Assembly: GCA_030622955.1 (NCBI GenBank)
Contig: JAUXFM010000007.1
Span: forward strand, 1-45,044
DNA from: Lentisphaerales bacterium
Lineage (GTDB): Bacteria; Verrucomicrobiota; Kiritimatiellia; JAUXFM01
DNA length: 45,044 nucleotides
Direction: 5' to 3'
The notes under the pieces are model-generated. The model saw only the letters and a list, made by a program, of their open reading frames with translations. It did not search any database and had not been told where the DNA came from. The position numbers and the translations under genes were made by a program. Shown piece by piece: positions 31,763 to 42,355 of the stretch; position 1 is the first letter of the stretch, and each line of letters starts with the position of its first letter.

Positions 31763-33115
31763 GTGAAAGTTGTGAAATTTGGTGGTTCCTCGCTGGCTAA
31801 TGCCGAGCAGGTCAAGAAGGTATGTGAGATTGTCATGGCGGATGTTGACCGCCGTGTCGTTGTTGTGTCGGCGCCTGGAAAGCGACATGGCGGCGATACT
31901 AAGGTTACCGACCTGTTGATAGCCTGCGCCAATTGCAGGCAGGCAGGCAAACCCTATGAAGAAGCTCTTGCTTCTGTGGTGGCCAGATATGCGGAGATCC
32001 AGAAAGATCTCGATCTGCCTGAGTACGTTGTCGCTGAGATAGAGCGGGATCTCAGGCAGCGGATGGCTTCGGAAGAGCCAAGCAAGCACGTCTTCATGGA
32101 TCTCATGAAGGCTTCCGGCGAGGACAACAACGCCAAGCTGGTTGCGGCCGCATTGAGGAAGCGCGGAGTTGAAGCCAATTACGTGAACCCTAAGGATGTT
32201 GGGCTTCTGCTGAGCGATGAGTATGGGAATGCGCAGATCCTTCCGGAATCCTATGCCAGCCTGCGGAAATTGAAAGACGCGGCTGGCGTGACGGTTTTTC
32301 CGGGCTTTTTTGGCTATACCAAGGCGGGCCAGGTTGTGACATTTCCACGAGGCGGTTCAGATATTACCGGCTCCATACTTGCAGCAGCAGTTGAAGCCGA
32401 CGTCTACGAGAACTTCACAGACGTAGATTCAGTTTGCGCTGTAAACCCCTCTCTCGTTACTAATGTGAAGCCGATCTCCAAGCTGACATACAGGGAAATG
32501 CGCGAGCTTTCCTATGCGGGCTTTGGTGTGCTTCACGATGAGGCGATTCTCCCGGTTATCCGGGCTGGCATTCCGATCTGTATTAAGAATACGAACCAAC
32601 CTGAAGCGCCTGGCACAATGATCGTCCGGGAGCGTGAATATGGACTGGGCGAGGTCGTGGGTATTGCATATGACGTTGGGTTTTGCACGATCTTTGTCAG
32701 TAAGTATCTCATGAACAGAGAGCTCGGGTTCGGTAGAAAGCTTCTGCAAATCATTGAAGAAGAGGGCCTGTCATATGAGCATGCTCCTTCCGGCATAGAC
32801 AACATGTCTGTTATTTTGAGGGAAAGGGATTTCCCCAAATCGACTGAGGAACAGGTCTTGGCCAGAATCAACAATGAGCTGAATGTTGATAGCGTATTCG
32901 TTGAACATGGCATGGCAATGATCATGGTCGTGGGTGAAGGTATGCGGTATGCGGTTGGGAATGCGGCCACTGTGACCAAAGCTCTTTCGGATGTAGGTGT
33001 CAACATTGACATGATCAACCTGAGTTCTTCAGAGGTTAATATGATGCTTGGCGTGAAGGCAGAAGACAGCGAGAAGGCCGTTGTTTCGCTATACAACGCC
33101 TTTTTCGGGGAATAA
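31763..33115 (+). CDS. lysC: Aspartate kinase
   Basis: A 450-residue enzyme that phosphorylates aspartate, the first step towards lysine, methionine and threonine. The N-terminal KFGGSSLAN (5-13) is the family ATP-binding signature. FPRGGSDITGS is the aspartate/phosphate site. Two ACT-type regulatory stretches lie at the C-terminus (about 300-445). It starts at GTG with GAGGAAGAG upstream. hom precedes it by about 107 bases, and asd is not in the window. Confidence 0.94.
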   Translation: MKVVKFGGSSLANAEQVKKVCEIVMADVDRRVVVVSAPGKRHGGDTKVTDLLIACANCRQAGKPYEEALASVVARYAEIQKDLDLPEYVVAEIERDLRQRMASEEPSKHVFMDLMKASGEDNNAKLVAAALRKRGVEANYVNPKDVGLLLSDEYGNAQILPESYASLRKLKDAAGVTVFPGFFGYTKAGQVVTFPRGGSDITGSILAAAVEADVYENFTDVDSVCAVNPSLVTNVKPISKLTYREMRELSYAGFGVLHDEAILPVIRAGIPICIKNTNQPEAPGTMIVREREYGLGEVVGIAYDVGFCTIFVSKYLMNRELGFGRKLLQIIEEEGLSYEHAPSGIDNMSVILRERDFPKSTEEQVLARINNELNVDSVFVEHGMAMIMVVGEGMRYAVGNAATVTKALSDVGVNIDMINLSSSEVNMMLGVKAEDSEKAVVSLYNAFFGE

Positions 33116-33268
33116 CCGGAACTTCCCATATCCCCTGATGGCCGCTTGCCCTCCATGGCCCCCCGAGCGTGCAAGGTCCCGGGTGCGAAGGATGGAAGCC
33201 TGAAATCCCAAATCCGCGTGCCATATCCATTTGCCTTAGATCGATGCTTTGGTATCATTACGTCGCTT

Positions 33269-34846
33269 ATGAACAGAAAGAAGATATCTATTTATGATTC
33301 AACCCTGCGCGACGGCGCACAGGGCGAGGGGATCTCTTTTTCCGGAAACGGAAAGATCAGGTTCGCAGAGCGCCTTGACGCGTTCGGGATCGACTATATT
33401 GAGGGCGGCTATCCGGGCTCGAACCCCAAGGATATGGCTTTCTTCAGGGAGATTGCCGGGGTCGAGTTGAAGCATGCGAAGGTTTCAGCTTTCGGTATGA
33501 CCAGGCGTGCGAGTTCTTCAGTTTCGGAAGATCCCGGGGTAACGGCCATGCTCGACGCAGGTACAGCTGTAGTGACGCTTGTCGGGAAGGCGTGGAAGTT
33601 GCATGTAGATGACGTGTTGAGGGCGTCGGAAGAAGAAAATCTGGCAATGATCTCTGATACTGTGCGTTTTCTCAAGGAGCAGGGAAAAGAGGTGTTCTTT
33701 GATGCGGAGCATTTTTTCGACGGATACAAGGATAGCCCTGTATTTGCCATGCAGGTCCTGAATGCTGCTGCGGCCGCTGGCGCTGATGCGGTTGTATTGT
33801 GCGATACGAATGGTGGCACCTTGCCGGATGAAGTGTTCGACATCACAACGACTGTTCTCGGCGAGATGCCGTTGCTGCTGGGAATCCACGCGCACAATGA
33901 TGCGGAATTGGCGGTGGCAAACAGCCTGGCAGCTGTCCGTGCCGGGGTTCAGCAGGTCCAGGGGACCATCAATGGATTTGGCGAGAGATGTGGGAATGCG
34001 AATATTTGTTCGATATTGCCGGCGCTGGAACTGAAGATGGGGTATTCAACTGTTGGCCAGGAGCAGTTGCGTGAATTGAGGCACCTTTCATTGTTCGCTT
34101 CTGATCTTGTCAACGTACGCCATGACCGGAAATCGCCTTACGTCGGCCGGAGTGCATTCGGGCACAAGGGCGGGATGCATGTTGATGCGGTGCAGAAGAA
34201 TCCCAGGACATATGAGCATGTTGAGCCGGACTGCGTCGGTAACGAGCGTCGTGTCCTTGTTTCGGAAAATTCTGGCAAGAGCAATGTACTGTTGAAGGCA
34301 ATAGAGCTTGGTGAGGGCGTAAAGAAGTCACCCGAAGAGGTTGGTGAGATCCTTCGTGCGCTCAAAGAGCTTGAGAGCCAGGGATATGCCTTTGAAGCGG
34401 CAGATGCGTCGTTCAAGATCCTTATACAGAAGGTCTTGAAGGAGCACAGGCCATTTTTTGAGCTTGAAGGGTTTCGCGTAATTGTCGAGAAGCGAGGCAA
34501 GGATGAGCCATGTGTCTCCGAAGCCACGATAAAGGTGCGGGTCAAAGATGATGTTGAGCAAACGGTTGCCGAGGGAGACGGTCCCATAAATGCTTTGGAC
34601 TCGGCGTTGCGTAAAGCGCTGGTACGCTTCTATCCCGGAATAGCGAAGGTATTGCTCACCGATTTTCGTGTCCGCATTCTTGACCCTGAGGAAGCCACTG
34701 CCGCGACGACGCGCGTCATTATCGAATCCAGTGATGGCGAAGAGACATGGGGTACGGTGGGTGTGTCTGAGAACATCATCGAAGCGTCCTGGGAAGCATT
34801 GGTGGACAGTGTCGAATACAAGCTGTTCAGGGAAGAGGAGCAGTAG
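33269..34846 (+). CDS. cimA: (R)-citramalate synthase
   Basis: A 525-residue enzyme that condenses pyruvate with acetyl-CoA to citramalate, the threonine-independent entry to isoleucine. The start YDSTLRDGAQGEGISFS is diagnostic for CimA rather than isopropylmalate synthase. Metal and substrate segments are GIHAHNDAELAVANS and GFGERCGNANIC. The C-terminal LeuA-type regulatory domain (from about 390) is the isoleucine-sensing part. The ATG at 33269 lacks a clear ribosome site; an open frame runs upstream to 33146 but does not match the family. Confidence 0.92.
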   Translation: MNRKKISIYDSTLRDGAQGEGISFSGNGKIRFAERLDAFGIDYIEGGYPGSNPKDMAFFREIAGVELKHAKVSAFGMTRRASSSVSEDPGVTAMLDAGTAVVTLVGKAWKLHVDDVLRASEEENLAMISDTVRFLKEQGKEVFFDAEHFFDGYKDSPVFAMQVLNAAAAAGADAVVLCDTNGGTLPDEVFDITTTVLGEMPLLLGIHAHNDAELAVANSLAAVRAGVQQVQGTINGFGERCGNANICSILPALELKMGYSTVGQEQLRELRHLSLFASDLVNVRHDRKSPYVGRSAFGHKGGMHVDAVQKNPRTYEHVEPDCVGNERRVLVSENSGKSNVLLKAIELGEGVKKSPEEVGEILRALKELESQGYAFEAADASFKILIQKVLKEHRPFFELEGFRVIVEKRGKDEPCVSEATIKVRVKDDVEQTVAEGDGPINALDSALRKALVRFYPGIAKVLLTDFRVRILDPEEATAATTRVIIESSDGEETWGTVGVSENIIEASWEALVDSVEYKLFREEEQ

Positions 34847-34928
34847 GAAAACTGAGGGCGGAGACCCCGAAACAAGTCCGGGATGCAGGCACCTGGAACC
34901 TGAGTGGTCTTGAATCTGGAACTTGATT

Positions 34929-37628
34929 ATGGAAAAGAATTACGATCCCAAAACAATAGAAGAGAAGTGGTACAAGTGGTGCCTTGACAATAAGGTGTTC
35001 CACGGAGATCGAACCCGTGGCGGCGAGCCCTATTGCATTGTCATACCGCCGCCCAACGTCACGGGTGTGCTCCATATGGGGCATGCACTGAACAACACCA
35101 TTCAGGATATTCTCATTCGGTGGCAGCAGATGCAGGGCCGCAACGTTGTCTGGGTGCCTGGTACCGATCATGCAGGCATAGCCACGCAGAACGTTGTAGA
35201 GCGTTCTTTGCTGGAGCAAGGTAAGACGCGTGAGGATCTTGGCCGCGCGGCATTTCTTGAGCGTGTCTGGAAATGGCGCGAGGAATATGGTGGCACCATA
35301 ATTAATCAACTCAAGAAGCTTGGTTGCGCGTGTGACTGGGATCGTGAACGATTCACGATGGACGAAGGCTTGAGTGATGCGGTCGCCGAGGTGTTTGTGA
35401 GACTCTTTGAGAAGGGGCTGATCTATCGCGCGAACTACATCATTAACTGGTGTCCGCGTTGTCAGACGGCTCTGTCAGATGAAGAAAGTGAGCACGAAGA
35501 CGTCAACGGGAAGCTTTATTACATACGGTACGCCATTAAGGATGGTGGCCCGGATGACTTCATAACGGTTGCGACCACGCGTCCAGAGACACTGCTTGGC
35601 GATGTTGCTGTTGCGGTCAACCCGAATGATCCCCGGTACAGTGACCTACTCGATAAGACATTGATACTTCCGGCGCTTGGCCGCGAGATCCCGGTAATAT
35701 CTGATGAGTTTGTTGACCCCGAGTTCGGAACCGGCATGGTCAAGGTTACTCCTGCACATGATCCGAACGACTTCGAGATGGGACTCAGACACAAGCTTGA
35801 CCCGATCAATATCATGGATGAAGGCAGCATCATGAACGATGCGGCAGGGTCCTACAAGGGTTTGGACCGTTTCGAATGCAGAAAGAAATTGGTCGCCGAC
35901 CTGATTGAGGCCGGCCAGGTGGAGAAGGTTTTGGACCATCAGCATGCGGTTGGCCATTGCTACAGGTGTAGTACAATGGTTGAGCCGCGTCTTTCACGGC
36001 AGTGGTTTGTTAAGATGAAGCCGCTTGCCGAGCCGGCGCTGAAAGTCGTGAAGCAGGGCAAGATCAAGTTCGTGCCGGACCGATGGACAAAAGTCTATTC
36101 CGAATGGATGGAGAACATAAGGGACTGGTGCATCTCGCGTCAGATCTGGTGGGGCCACAGGATACCAGTCTTCTATTGTGACTCCTGCGACCACATGTGG
36201 GCACAGAAAGGTGTCGCAGAGAAATGTCCAGAATGCGGTGCAGATGATATTCGGCAGGACGAGGATGTCCTTGATACATGGTTCTCATCGTGGTTGTGGC
36301 CGTTCAGTACCTTTGGCTGGCCGGATGAGAATGAGAATTTGAAATTCTACTATCCGACGCATGACATAGTCACTGCTTCGGAGATTATCTTCTTCTGGAT
36401 TGCCAGGATGGTGATGTCCGGGCTGGAGTTCATGGGTGAGATTCCGTTCAGTACGGTCTATATTCATGGGACTGTCCGTGACGATCAGGGACGCAAGATG
36501 AGCAAGAGCCTTGGTAATGCCATTAATCCATTGGACATTATCGAGAACTTTAGTGCCGACGCTCTGCGGTACAGCCTGATTATGATTACGGCGACAGGCC
36601 AGGATGTCTACCTGTCGGATGACAAGTTCGAGATTGGTCGTAATTTTGGCACGAAACTCTGGAACGCCTCTCGCTTCATGAAGATGCATGAGGACCGGAT
36701 AACGGATGACAGAGGACAGAAGACGGTGGGAAGATCCTGCGAGTTCAACAAGGATCTTTTGACCAGTGATGATATGCATATCCTGGCGAAGTTGGACCAG
36801 GCGGTTACGGATTGCACCGATAACCTGCAGAAGTACCGCTTCAACGATGCTGCACATGTTCTCTACGAATTCGTATGGCACCAGTACTGTGATTGGTACG
36901 TGGAATACTCCAAGGAAGCTTTCTATGGTGAGGATGATGCCAGGAAGGAGCATGTTCTTGCCATTATGAATCATGTTCTCTCGAATAGCCTCAGACTGTT
37001 GCATCCGTTCATGCCGTTCATTACTGAAGAGTTGTGGCATGTCATGGGATTTGGTGCAGAGGATGAAACAATCATGCATGCCAGCTGGCCGGAAGCGCTG
37101 GGGCTGCTTGAGCTCGAGAAGAAGTGGGGTATAACCCCTGACATCGTAGAGTATGTTGACGATAAGCATGTGTTGATCCGTGCCGGCCGTACTATCAAGG
37201 CGGACTATGGCGTTCTGCCTACGGCGAAAACTGACTACATAATCAAGCCCGTGTCTGAGAAAGCACAGGGCCTGTTCGATGCCGACAAAGCTCAGATACA
37301 GACTCTGCTCCGTGCAGGTTCTGTAAAGATAGATGTTGCCTATGTTCCGGAGCAGGCTGTTCCGAGTATGGTGAGCAAGTTGGGCGTTGTCTATATGCCG
37401 CTCGAAGGGGCTATCGATCCGGAAGAGGAAGCGAAACGTCTTTCCACGCAGCTTGACAAGGTGGATGGGGATCTTCTGGGCGTATGCAGGAAGCTCGAGA
37501 ACGAGAACTTCGTTAACAGGGCACCTGAAGCGGTTGTTGAAAGGCAGCGCATTCTCAAAGTAGAGCTGACCGAGAAGTCTGAGAAGCTCAGGCTTCTACT
37601 TGAGAACGTGGCCGCAATGAGCAAGTGA
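34929..37628 (+). CDS. valS: Valyl-tRNA synthetase
   Basis: An 899-residue class I synthetase charging tRNA-Val. The HIGH motif is HMGH (49-52) and the second motif is KMSKS (523-527). A large editing domain (CP1) lies between them. The anticodon-binding domain follows the KMSKS part, and the last 70 residues form the Val-type coiled coil. The ATG at 34929 is chosen; a TTG at 34923 is in frame. The 80-base gap before it contains degenerate (G)GAACCTG-like segments. The stop overlaps a GTG in the frame of pgi. Confidence 0.95.
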   Translation: MEKNYDPKTIEEKWYKWCLDNKVFHGDRTRGGEPYCIVIPPPNVTGVLHMGHALNNTIQDILIRWQQMQGRNVVWVPGTDHAGIATQNVVERSLLEQGKTREDLGRAAFLERVWKWREEYGGTIINQLKKLGCACDWDRERFTMDEGLSDAVAEVFVRLFEKGLIYRANYIINWCPRCQTALSDEESEHEDVNGKLYYIRYAIKDGGPDDFITVATTRPETLLGDVAVAVNPNDPRYSDLLDKTLILPALGREIPVISDEFVDPEFGTGMVKVTPAHDPNDFEMGLRHKLDPINIMDEGSIMNDAAGSYKGLDRFECRKKLVADLIEAGQVEKVLDHQHAVGHCYRCSTMVEPRLSRQWFVKMKPLAEPALKVVKQGKIKFVPDRWTKVYSEWMENIRDWCISRQIWWGHRIPVFYCDSCDHMWAQKGVAEKCPECGADDIRQDEDVLDTWFSSWLWPFSTFGWPDENENLKFYYPTHDIVTASEIIFFWIARMVMSGLEFMGEIPFSTVYIHGTVRDDQGRKMSKSLGNAINPLDIIENFSADALRYSLIMITATGQDVYLSDDKFEIGRNFGTKLWNASRFMKMHEDRITDDRGQKTVGRSCEFNKDLLTSDDMHILAKLDQAVTDCTDNLQKYRFNDAAHVLYEFVWHQYCDWYVEYSKEAFYGEDDARKEHVLAIMNHVLSNSLRLLHPFMPFITEELWHVMGFGAEDETIMHASWPEALGLLELEKKWGITPDIVEYVDDKHVLIRAGRTIKADYGVLPTAKTDYIIKPVSEKAQGLFDADKAQIQTLLRAGSVKIDVAYVPEQAVPSMVSKLGVVYMPLEGAIDPEEEAKRLSTQLDKVDGDLLGVCRKLENENFVNRAPEAVVERQRILKVELTEKSEKLRLLLENVAAMSK

Positions 37629-37654
37629 TTGTACCGGTAAATGAGGAGTCATCG

Positions 37655-39268
37655 ATGAAGCTGTCCGAGATGAAAGAGTGGCAGAGCCTGGAATTACATT
37701 GCGCCGACATGAGGGATTGTCATCTGCGCGAGATGTTTGCTGGTGACCAGGGCCGGGGCGAACGTTTGTCGCTGGAAGCTGCAGGACTGCTCCTCGATTA
37801 CTCCAAGAATCTTATCACAGACGAAACTATCGGGAAACTTCTTGAGCTTGCGGCTGCGTCAGGACTTGCGGGTGAGATCCAGAAGATGTTCACAGGCGAG
37901 CCAATCAATCGCACAGAGGGGCGATCCGTGCTGCATGTTGCGCTCCGCAACTGTTCAAACAGGCCTATCTTGGTCGATGGAGAGGACGTCATGCCGGGTG
38001 TCAATGCCGTCAATCGGAAGATGGCAGCGTTTGCCGACAAGGTCAGGTCCGGCAAGTGGCTTGGCCATACCGGGAAAAGGATCAGGAATATTGTAAACAT
38101 CGGCATCGGCGGATCGGATCTCGGGCCGGTGATGGCTTATGAGGCGCTCAAGCATTGCAGTGACAGGGAGCTCACGGTTCGCTTTGTCTCCAATGTGGAT
38201 GCGACGCATCTTGTCGAGCAGATTCGTGATCTGGATCCTGCCGAGACGCTTTTCATTGTTGCCTCAAAGACCTTCACCACGCAGGAAACGATGACCAATG
38301 CGCGGAGCGCCAGGGAATGGTGTCTGGCCGCACTTAGTGACGAAGCTGCGATCGCGAAGCATTTTGTTGCCGTTTCAACGAATGCAGAGGGAGTGGCCGA
38401 GTTCGGGATTTCTATAGACAACATGTTCGAATTCTGGGATTGGGTAGGAGGGCGATATTCGCTTTGTTCGGCGATTGGCCTACCATTGATGATCGCCATT
38501 GGTTCTCGAAACCACGGGGCGTTGCTCGAAGGGTTTCATGCCATGGATCGGCATTTTGTAGAGGCCCCGTTCGAGAAGAACATGCCCGTTCTGCTCGGAT
38601 TGCTGGGGATCTGGTACAACAACTTTTTCGGCGCGGAAACCTGTGCGATTCTTCCTTATGATCAGTACATGCATCGGTTTGCGGCTTACCTGCAACAGCT
38701 CGACATGGAGAGTAACGGCAAGAGTGTCGATAAAGAGGGCGACGCTGTTAAGTGGCAGACAGGCCAGGTGATATGGGGTGAGCCCGGCACTAATGGGCAG
38801 CATGCATTCTTCCAGTTGATTCACCAGGGCACAAAACTCATTCCTGCAGATTTCATTGGGTTCTGCAAGTCGCACAATGCTATTGGCGATCATCACGACA
38901 AGCTCATGGCCAATTTCTTTGCGCAGACTGAGGCGTTGGCCTTTGGTAAAACCGTAGAACAGGTGGAGGCCGAGGGCGCTGCAGAGGATATTGTCCCCTT
39001 TAAAGTGTTCGAAGGAAACAAGCCTACGAATACCATACTTGCTGATGAGCTGACCCCACAGGTACTTGGAGCCCTGATAGCCCTCTACGAGCACAAGGTT
39101 TTTGTTCAGGGCGTGATATGGGATGTTTACTCTTTTGATCAGTGGGGTGTGCAGTTGGGCAAGGTGCTGGCCGGTGCGATTCTGCCGGAGTTGAAGAATG
39201 AGACCACGATTCCCGGTCACGACAGCTCGACGAACGCTCTGATTGCGCGGTATTGGGAACGACGCTAG
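37655..39268 (+). CDS. pgi: Glucose-6-phosphate isomerase
   Basis: A 537-residue enzyme that interconverts glucose-6-phosphate and fructose-6-phosphate in glycolysis and gluconeogenesis. Signatures are [36 protein letters not shown] and the C-terminal [13 protein letters not shown]. The ATG at 37655 has GAGGAG at 6-base spacing; an upstream GTG at 37625 overlaps the valS stop but lacks such a site. It is the last gene of the plus-strand run beginning at hom. Confidence 0.95.
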   Translation: MKLSEMKEWQSLELHCADMRDCHLREMFAGDQGRGERLSLEAAGLLLDYSKNLITDETIGKLLELAAASGLAGEIQKMFTGEPINRTEGRSVLHVALRNCSNRPILVDGEDVMPGVNAVNRKMAAFADKVRSGKWLGHTGKRIRNIVNIGIGGSDLGPVMAYEALKHCSDRELTVRFVSNVDATHLVEQIRDLDPAETLFIVASKTFTTQETMTNARSAREWCLAALSDEAAIAKHFVAVSTNAEGVAEFGISIDNMFEFWDWVGGRYSLCSAIGLPLMIAIGSRNHGALLEGFHAMDRHFVEAPFEKNMPVLLGLLGIWYNNFFGAETCAILPYDQYMHRFAAYLQQLDMESNGKSVDKEGDAVKWQTGQVIWGEPGTNGQHAFFQLIHQGTKLIPADFIGFCKSHNAIGDHHDKLMANFFAQTEALAFGKTVEQVEAEGAAEDIVPFKVFEGNKPTNTILADELTPQVLGALIALYEHKVFVQGVIWDVYSFDQWGVQLGKVLAGAILPELKNETTIPGHDSSTNALIARYWERR

Positions 39269-39280
39269 TCTGTCTTCTTT

Positions 39281-39313
39281 GCGGACGGCTCGGCGATCCG
39301 TCCCTACCCAGCG
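39281..39313 (-). repeat. Small hairpin repeat, copy 1 (conserved loop)
   Basis: Read on the minus strand: flank CGCTGGGTAGGG, stem GGACGG/CCGTCC, loop ATCGCCGAG, then CGC. The other copy (43421-43453) has the same flank (one change) and the same nine-base loop but a different stem that still pairs. It lies in the convergent gap between pgi and speB. It may be a REP-like element or serve as a terminator-like structure for the neighbouring genes. Confidence 0.7.
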
Positions 39314-39425
39314 TGGAACCATTGGCGGCGAGTGATCCAGCAGTATGTCGATGCTCTTCTTGCCTGAACGCCGAAGCCACGCCGCCGCCGTGACAAGCTT
39401 GATACCTGAAACCGGTTCTGACGAC

Positions 39426-40298
39426 CTATGGCTTGCAGCCTTTCTTATGGTACATCAGCATCTTTGCGCCGAGCCGAGCGGCGGTGAATTGGGTGACCTG
39501 TGATCCTGGGATTGGCGCCACTTCGACGATATCTGCGCCAATGACATTGTGTGATTCGAAGACCTTGCGGAGCAGGGAGAGTAATCGGTGCCAGCCCAGG
39601 CCACCAGGTTCCGGCGTTCCCGTTCCAGGCGCGATTGAAGAATCAAGGGCGTCAATATCGATCGTGATGTAAACGTTCATGGACAGGCTGCTGACGATCT
39701 GGCTGTCGATCTCCTGATTATTGATCATGTCTGCGCCCCAGAAGACGGGCACCGATTCAGATTGAACGTAATCGTATTCCTCTGAAGACATGCTTCGTAT
39801 GCTGGCATGTACAGTTGGGTAGTCCAGTTCACGTAAGCGCCGCATGACGCAGGCGTGTGAGAGTTTGTTGCCCAGGTACTGGTCACGTAAGTCTGAATGT
39901 GCATCGATCTGGAGAATGGATACATCTGAGTGAATGGCATGAGCGGCTCTGACCAGTGGGAGCGTAACAGTATGTTCGCCACCCAGCCCCAGAAGGAAAC
40001 GACCGTCTGAAGCTGGAGCTTGGGCAGCTTTCTGAATTTCCGCAATTGCTTCTTCATCAGACGCTCCCTCAAGATCCATTGTGGGCAACGTCTGGACCGC
40101 AAGATCCATTGGCTCACGGTATTCCTCGTCGAAATCCTCAATCTCATGGCTTGCAATAAGAATTGATTCAGGCCCTTTTGCCGTTCCGGTCCCAAAGGTC
40201 ACAGAACGTTCATAGGGGATTGGCAGGACGGCGTAGGGCACAGTGGGGTCGGCCGCTGTTGCGGGATCGATGTCCAGAAAGAACGGTTGATGCTTCAT
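39426..40298 (-). CDS. speB: Agmatinase
   Basis: A 290-residue ureohydrolase that splits agmatine into putrescine and urea. The binuclear manganese ligands are present: GGEH (His109), DAHSD (Asp132, His134, Asp136) and DIDALD (Asp214, Asp216). FGTGTAKGPESI near 35-46 is the usual N-terminal signature. speA lies just upstream on the same strand, completing arginine to putrescine. I chose the ATG at 40298, where the family begins; a TTG at 40325 is in frame. Confidence 0.92.
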   Translation of the reverse strand: MKHQPFFLDIDPATAADPTVPYAVLPIPYERSVTFGTGTAKGPESILIASHEIEDFDEEYREPMDLAVQTLPTMDLEGASDEEAIAEIQKAAQAPASDGRFLLGLGGEHTVTLPLVRAAHAIHSDVSILQIDAHSDLRDQYLGNKLSHACVMRRLRELDYPTVHASIRSMSSEEYDYVQSESVPVFWGADMINNQEIDSQIVSSLSMNVYITIDIDALDSSIAPGTGTPEPGGLGWHRLLSLLRKVFESHNVIGADIVEVAPIPGSQVTQFTAARLGAKMLMYHKKGCKP

Positions 40299-40419
40299 AG
40301 GTAAATCCGAAATCACAATGCTCAAATGTTTCTAATCTATTCTTGTCTGTATCAACTGTGCGGTTTGGAGAATTAGAGTTTCGCGTTTGTTTCGGAATTC
40401 GTGCTTAGTGCTTCGAGTT

Positions 40420-42336
40420 TCATTTTTCAAAGTAGGTGTAGCCCTCCATGCCGTACTGGTAGGCATCGAGGATTTCCTGTTTTTCCTTTTCGGAGATAGA
40501 GCCGGCTGAGAGGGCCCGATTGGTTGATGCTTCGATTTGTTTCATTACCTCATCCGCATCATATTCCACATAGGAGAGGACTTTTGCCACGGTATCGCCC
40601 GCGATTTCCTCAACGTACTTGACCGTCTCGGTTTCCTGGTCAGCATGGACGAGCATGACATTGATATCTCCCAGAAGATTGTGCATATCGCCCAGGGTTT
40701 CCTGGTATGCACCGACCAGGAAGATGCCAACGTAGTAGTCGCTGTCATTGAGCTCATGAAGCGGTACCGTGTGACTCACATCATGAAGATCAATGAACCT
40801 ATCGACTTTGCCATCCGAATCACAGGTGATGTCTGCAAGGACAGCCTGCCTTGTGGGGCGTTCGTTGAGGCGATGGATGGGAGTGATCGGGAAGAGCTGG
40901 TCGAGAGCCCATGCATCGCTGATCGACTGAAAGACACTGAAATTGCCGTAGTATACATCGGCGATGGCCTGGTCCAGTCGCTCCATCTCGTCAGGAATGT
41001 ACTTTTGTCCTTCTATGAGCTTGGCAATGCGCCGGATAATGTGCCAGAAGATGGTTTCTGCCATGGCGCGTTCGCGCAGTGAAACATTGCCCTGCATGAA
41101 TGCAGCGCGAATCTCGTCACGGTAGTAGACGGCATCGTGGTACGCTTCCTGTGTATTGCGAGGATTGAGCGTGTCACAGACTTCTTTGATGTTGTGGAGC
41201 ATCTCGGGCGAATCCTCATCGAGTTTGCTGGGGATGGTTTGTGGATCGAACTTCCTTACATCCAGTATGTTGAAAATGAGCACCGAGTGATGGGCAACCA
41301 CGGCCCGTCCCGATTCGCTGACGATCATGGGGTGAGGGATCTTGCTTTCGTCGCACACGTTCATGATGACTTCCACAACATCGACCGCGTATTCCCTTGT
41401 TGAGTAGTTGCGGCTGCTAGGGAAGTTTGTGTGTGAGCCATCGTAATCGATTGCCAGGCCGCCACCGACATCGATAATGCCCATGGCTGCACCCTCCTTG
41501 ACAAGCGCGGCATAGAAACGTGCTGCTTCTGAGAGAGCGTTCCTTACCTTGCGTATGTCGGGGATTTGACTGCCAAGGTGATAGTGAAGCATCTGCAGGC
41601 AGTCCAACTTGTTTCGTTCGCGAAGATAGTCGACCATTTCGATTATCTGGGCCGAGTCCAGGCCGAACTTGCTGCGATCGCCTCCCGATGCATCCCAGCG
41701 ACCACCGGCTCGGCTCGAGAGTTTTGCCCTTACGCCGAGATTTGGCCTGACGTTCAGTAGTTCGGCGCGTTCAATGATCAACTCGAGTTCAGCCGGCATC
41801 TCGATGACAATAAGGACCTTCATGCCAAGCTTCTGGGTTTGGAGTGCAAGATCGACGAATTCTTCGTCCTTGTATCCGTTACAGATGAGGAGTGCTTGCT
41901 CGTCTTCCATGTAGGCGGCCGCTGCTATGAGCTCAGCTTTGCTGCCGACCTCGAGCCCATGGTTATATTCACGACCGAACTTGATGATGCTTTCGACGAC
42001 CTTGAACTGCTGGTTGACCTTTACGGGGTAGACGCCCCGGTATTGGCCTTTATAGCCGGCCTCGGAGATAGCCTTTCGGAATCGTTCGTTAACATGTTGG
42101 ATGCGTGTCTGCAGAATGTCGGGGAAGCGGATAAGGGCTGGCATGCCGATTTCACGTTTCTCCATTTCGGCCACGATATCCATGAGGCTGACGGTCATCT
42201 TCGAATTGCGACCGCCGGGCCGGACCAGCATTTCGCCAGTTTTGGAGACATCGAAGAAGTTTCGGCCCCAGTTGCGGACACCGTAAAGTTCGGAAGAGTT
42301 TTCGCTAGTCCATCGAGTAAGCGCTTCCTGCTGCAT
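40420..42336 (-). CDS. speA: Biosynthetic arginine decarboxylase
   Basis: A 638-residue fold-III PLP enzyme converting arginine to agmatine. The PLP lysine is Lys106 in GVYPVKVNQQ. Other family segments are DVGGGLAIDYDG and DITCDSDGKVDRFIDL, the latter carrying the catalytic Cys-Asp. The length matches the bacterial SpeA type. AGGAGG at 9-base spacing precedes the ATG. It begins 19 bases after the stop of the site-2 protease gene and is followed by speB. Confidence 0.95.
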   Translation of the reverse strand: MQQEALTRWTSENSSELYGVRNWGRNFFDVSKTGEMLVRPGGRNSKMTVSLMDIVAEMEKREIGMPALIRFPDILQTRIQHVNERFRKAISEAGYKGQYRGVYPVKVNQQFKVVESIIKFGREYNHGLEVGSKAELIAAAAYMEDEQALLICNGYKDEEFVDLALQTQKLGMKVLIVIEMPAELELIIERAELLNVRPNLGVRAKLSSRAGGRWDASGGDRSKFGLDSAQIIEMVDYLRERNKLDCLQMLHYHLGSQIPDIRKVRNALSEAARFYAALVKEGAAMGIIDVGGGLAIDYDGSHTNFPSSRNYSTREYAVDVVEVIMNVCDESKIPHPMIVSESGRAVVAHHSVLIFNILDVRKFDPQTIPSKLDEDSPEMLHNIKEVCDTLNPRNTQEAYHDAVYYRDEIRAAFMQGNVSLRERAMAETIFWHIIRRIAKLIEGQKYIPDEMERLDQAIADVYYGNFSVFQSISDAWALDQLFPITPIHRLNERPTRQAVLADITCDSDGKVDRFIDLHDVSHTVPLHELNDSDYYVGIFLVGAYQETLGDMHNLLGDINVMLVHADQETETVKYVEEIAGDTVAKVLSYVEYDADEVMKQIEASTNRALSAGSISEKEKQEILDAYQYGMEGYTYFEK

Positions 42337-42355
42337 TGTTTAATGCCTCCTGGGG

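Noticed and set aside
33146-33268. N-terminal extension of cimA
   Set aside because: The family begins at the MNRKKISIYDSTLRDG start; the upstream 41 codons are low-complexity and unlike any CimA.
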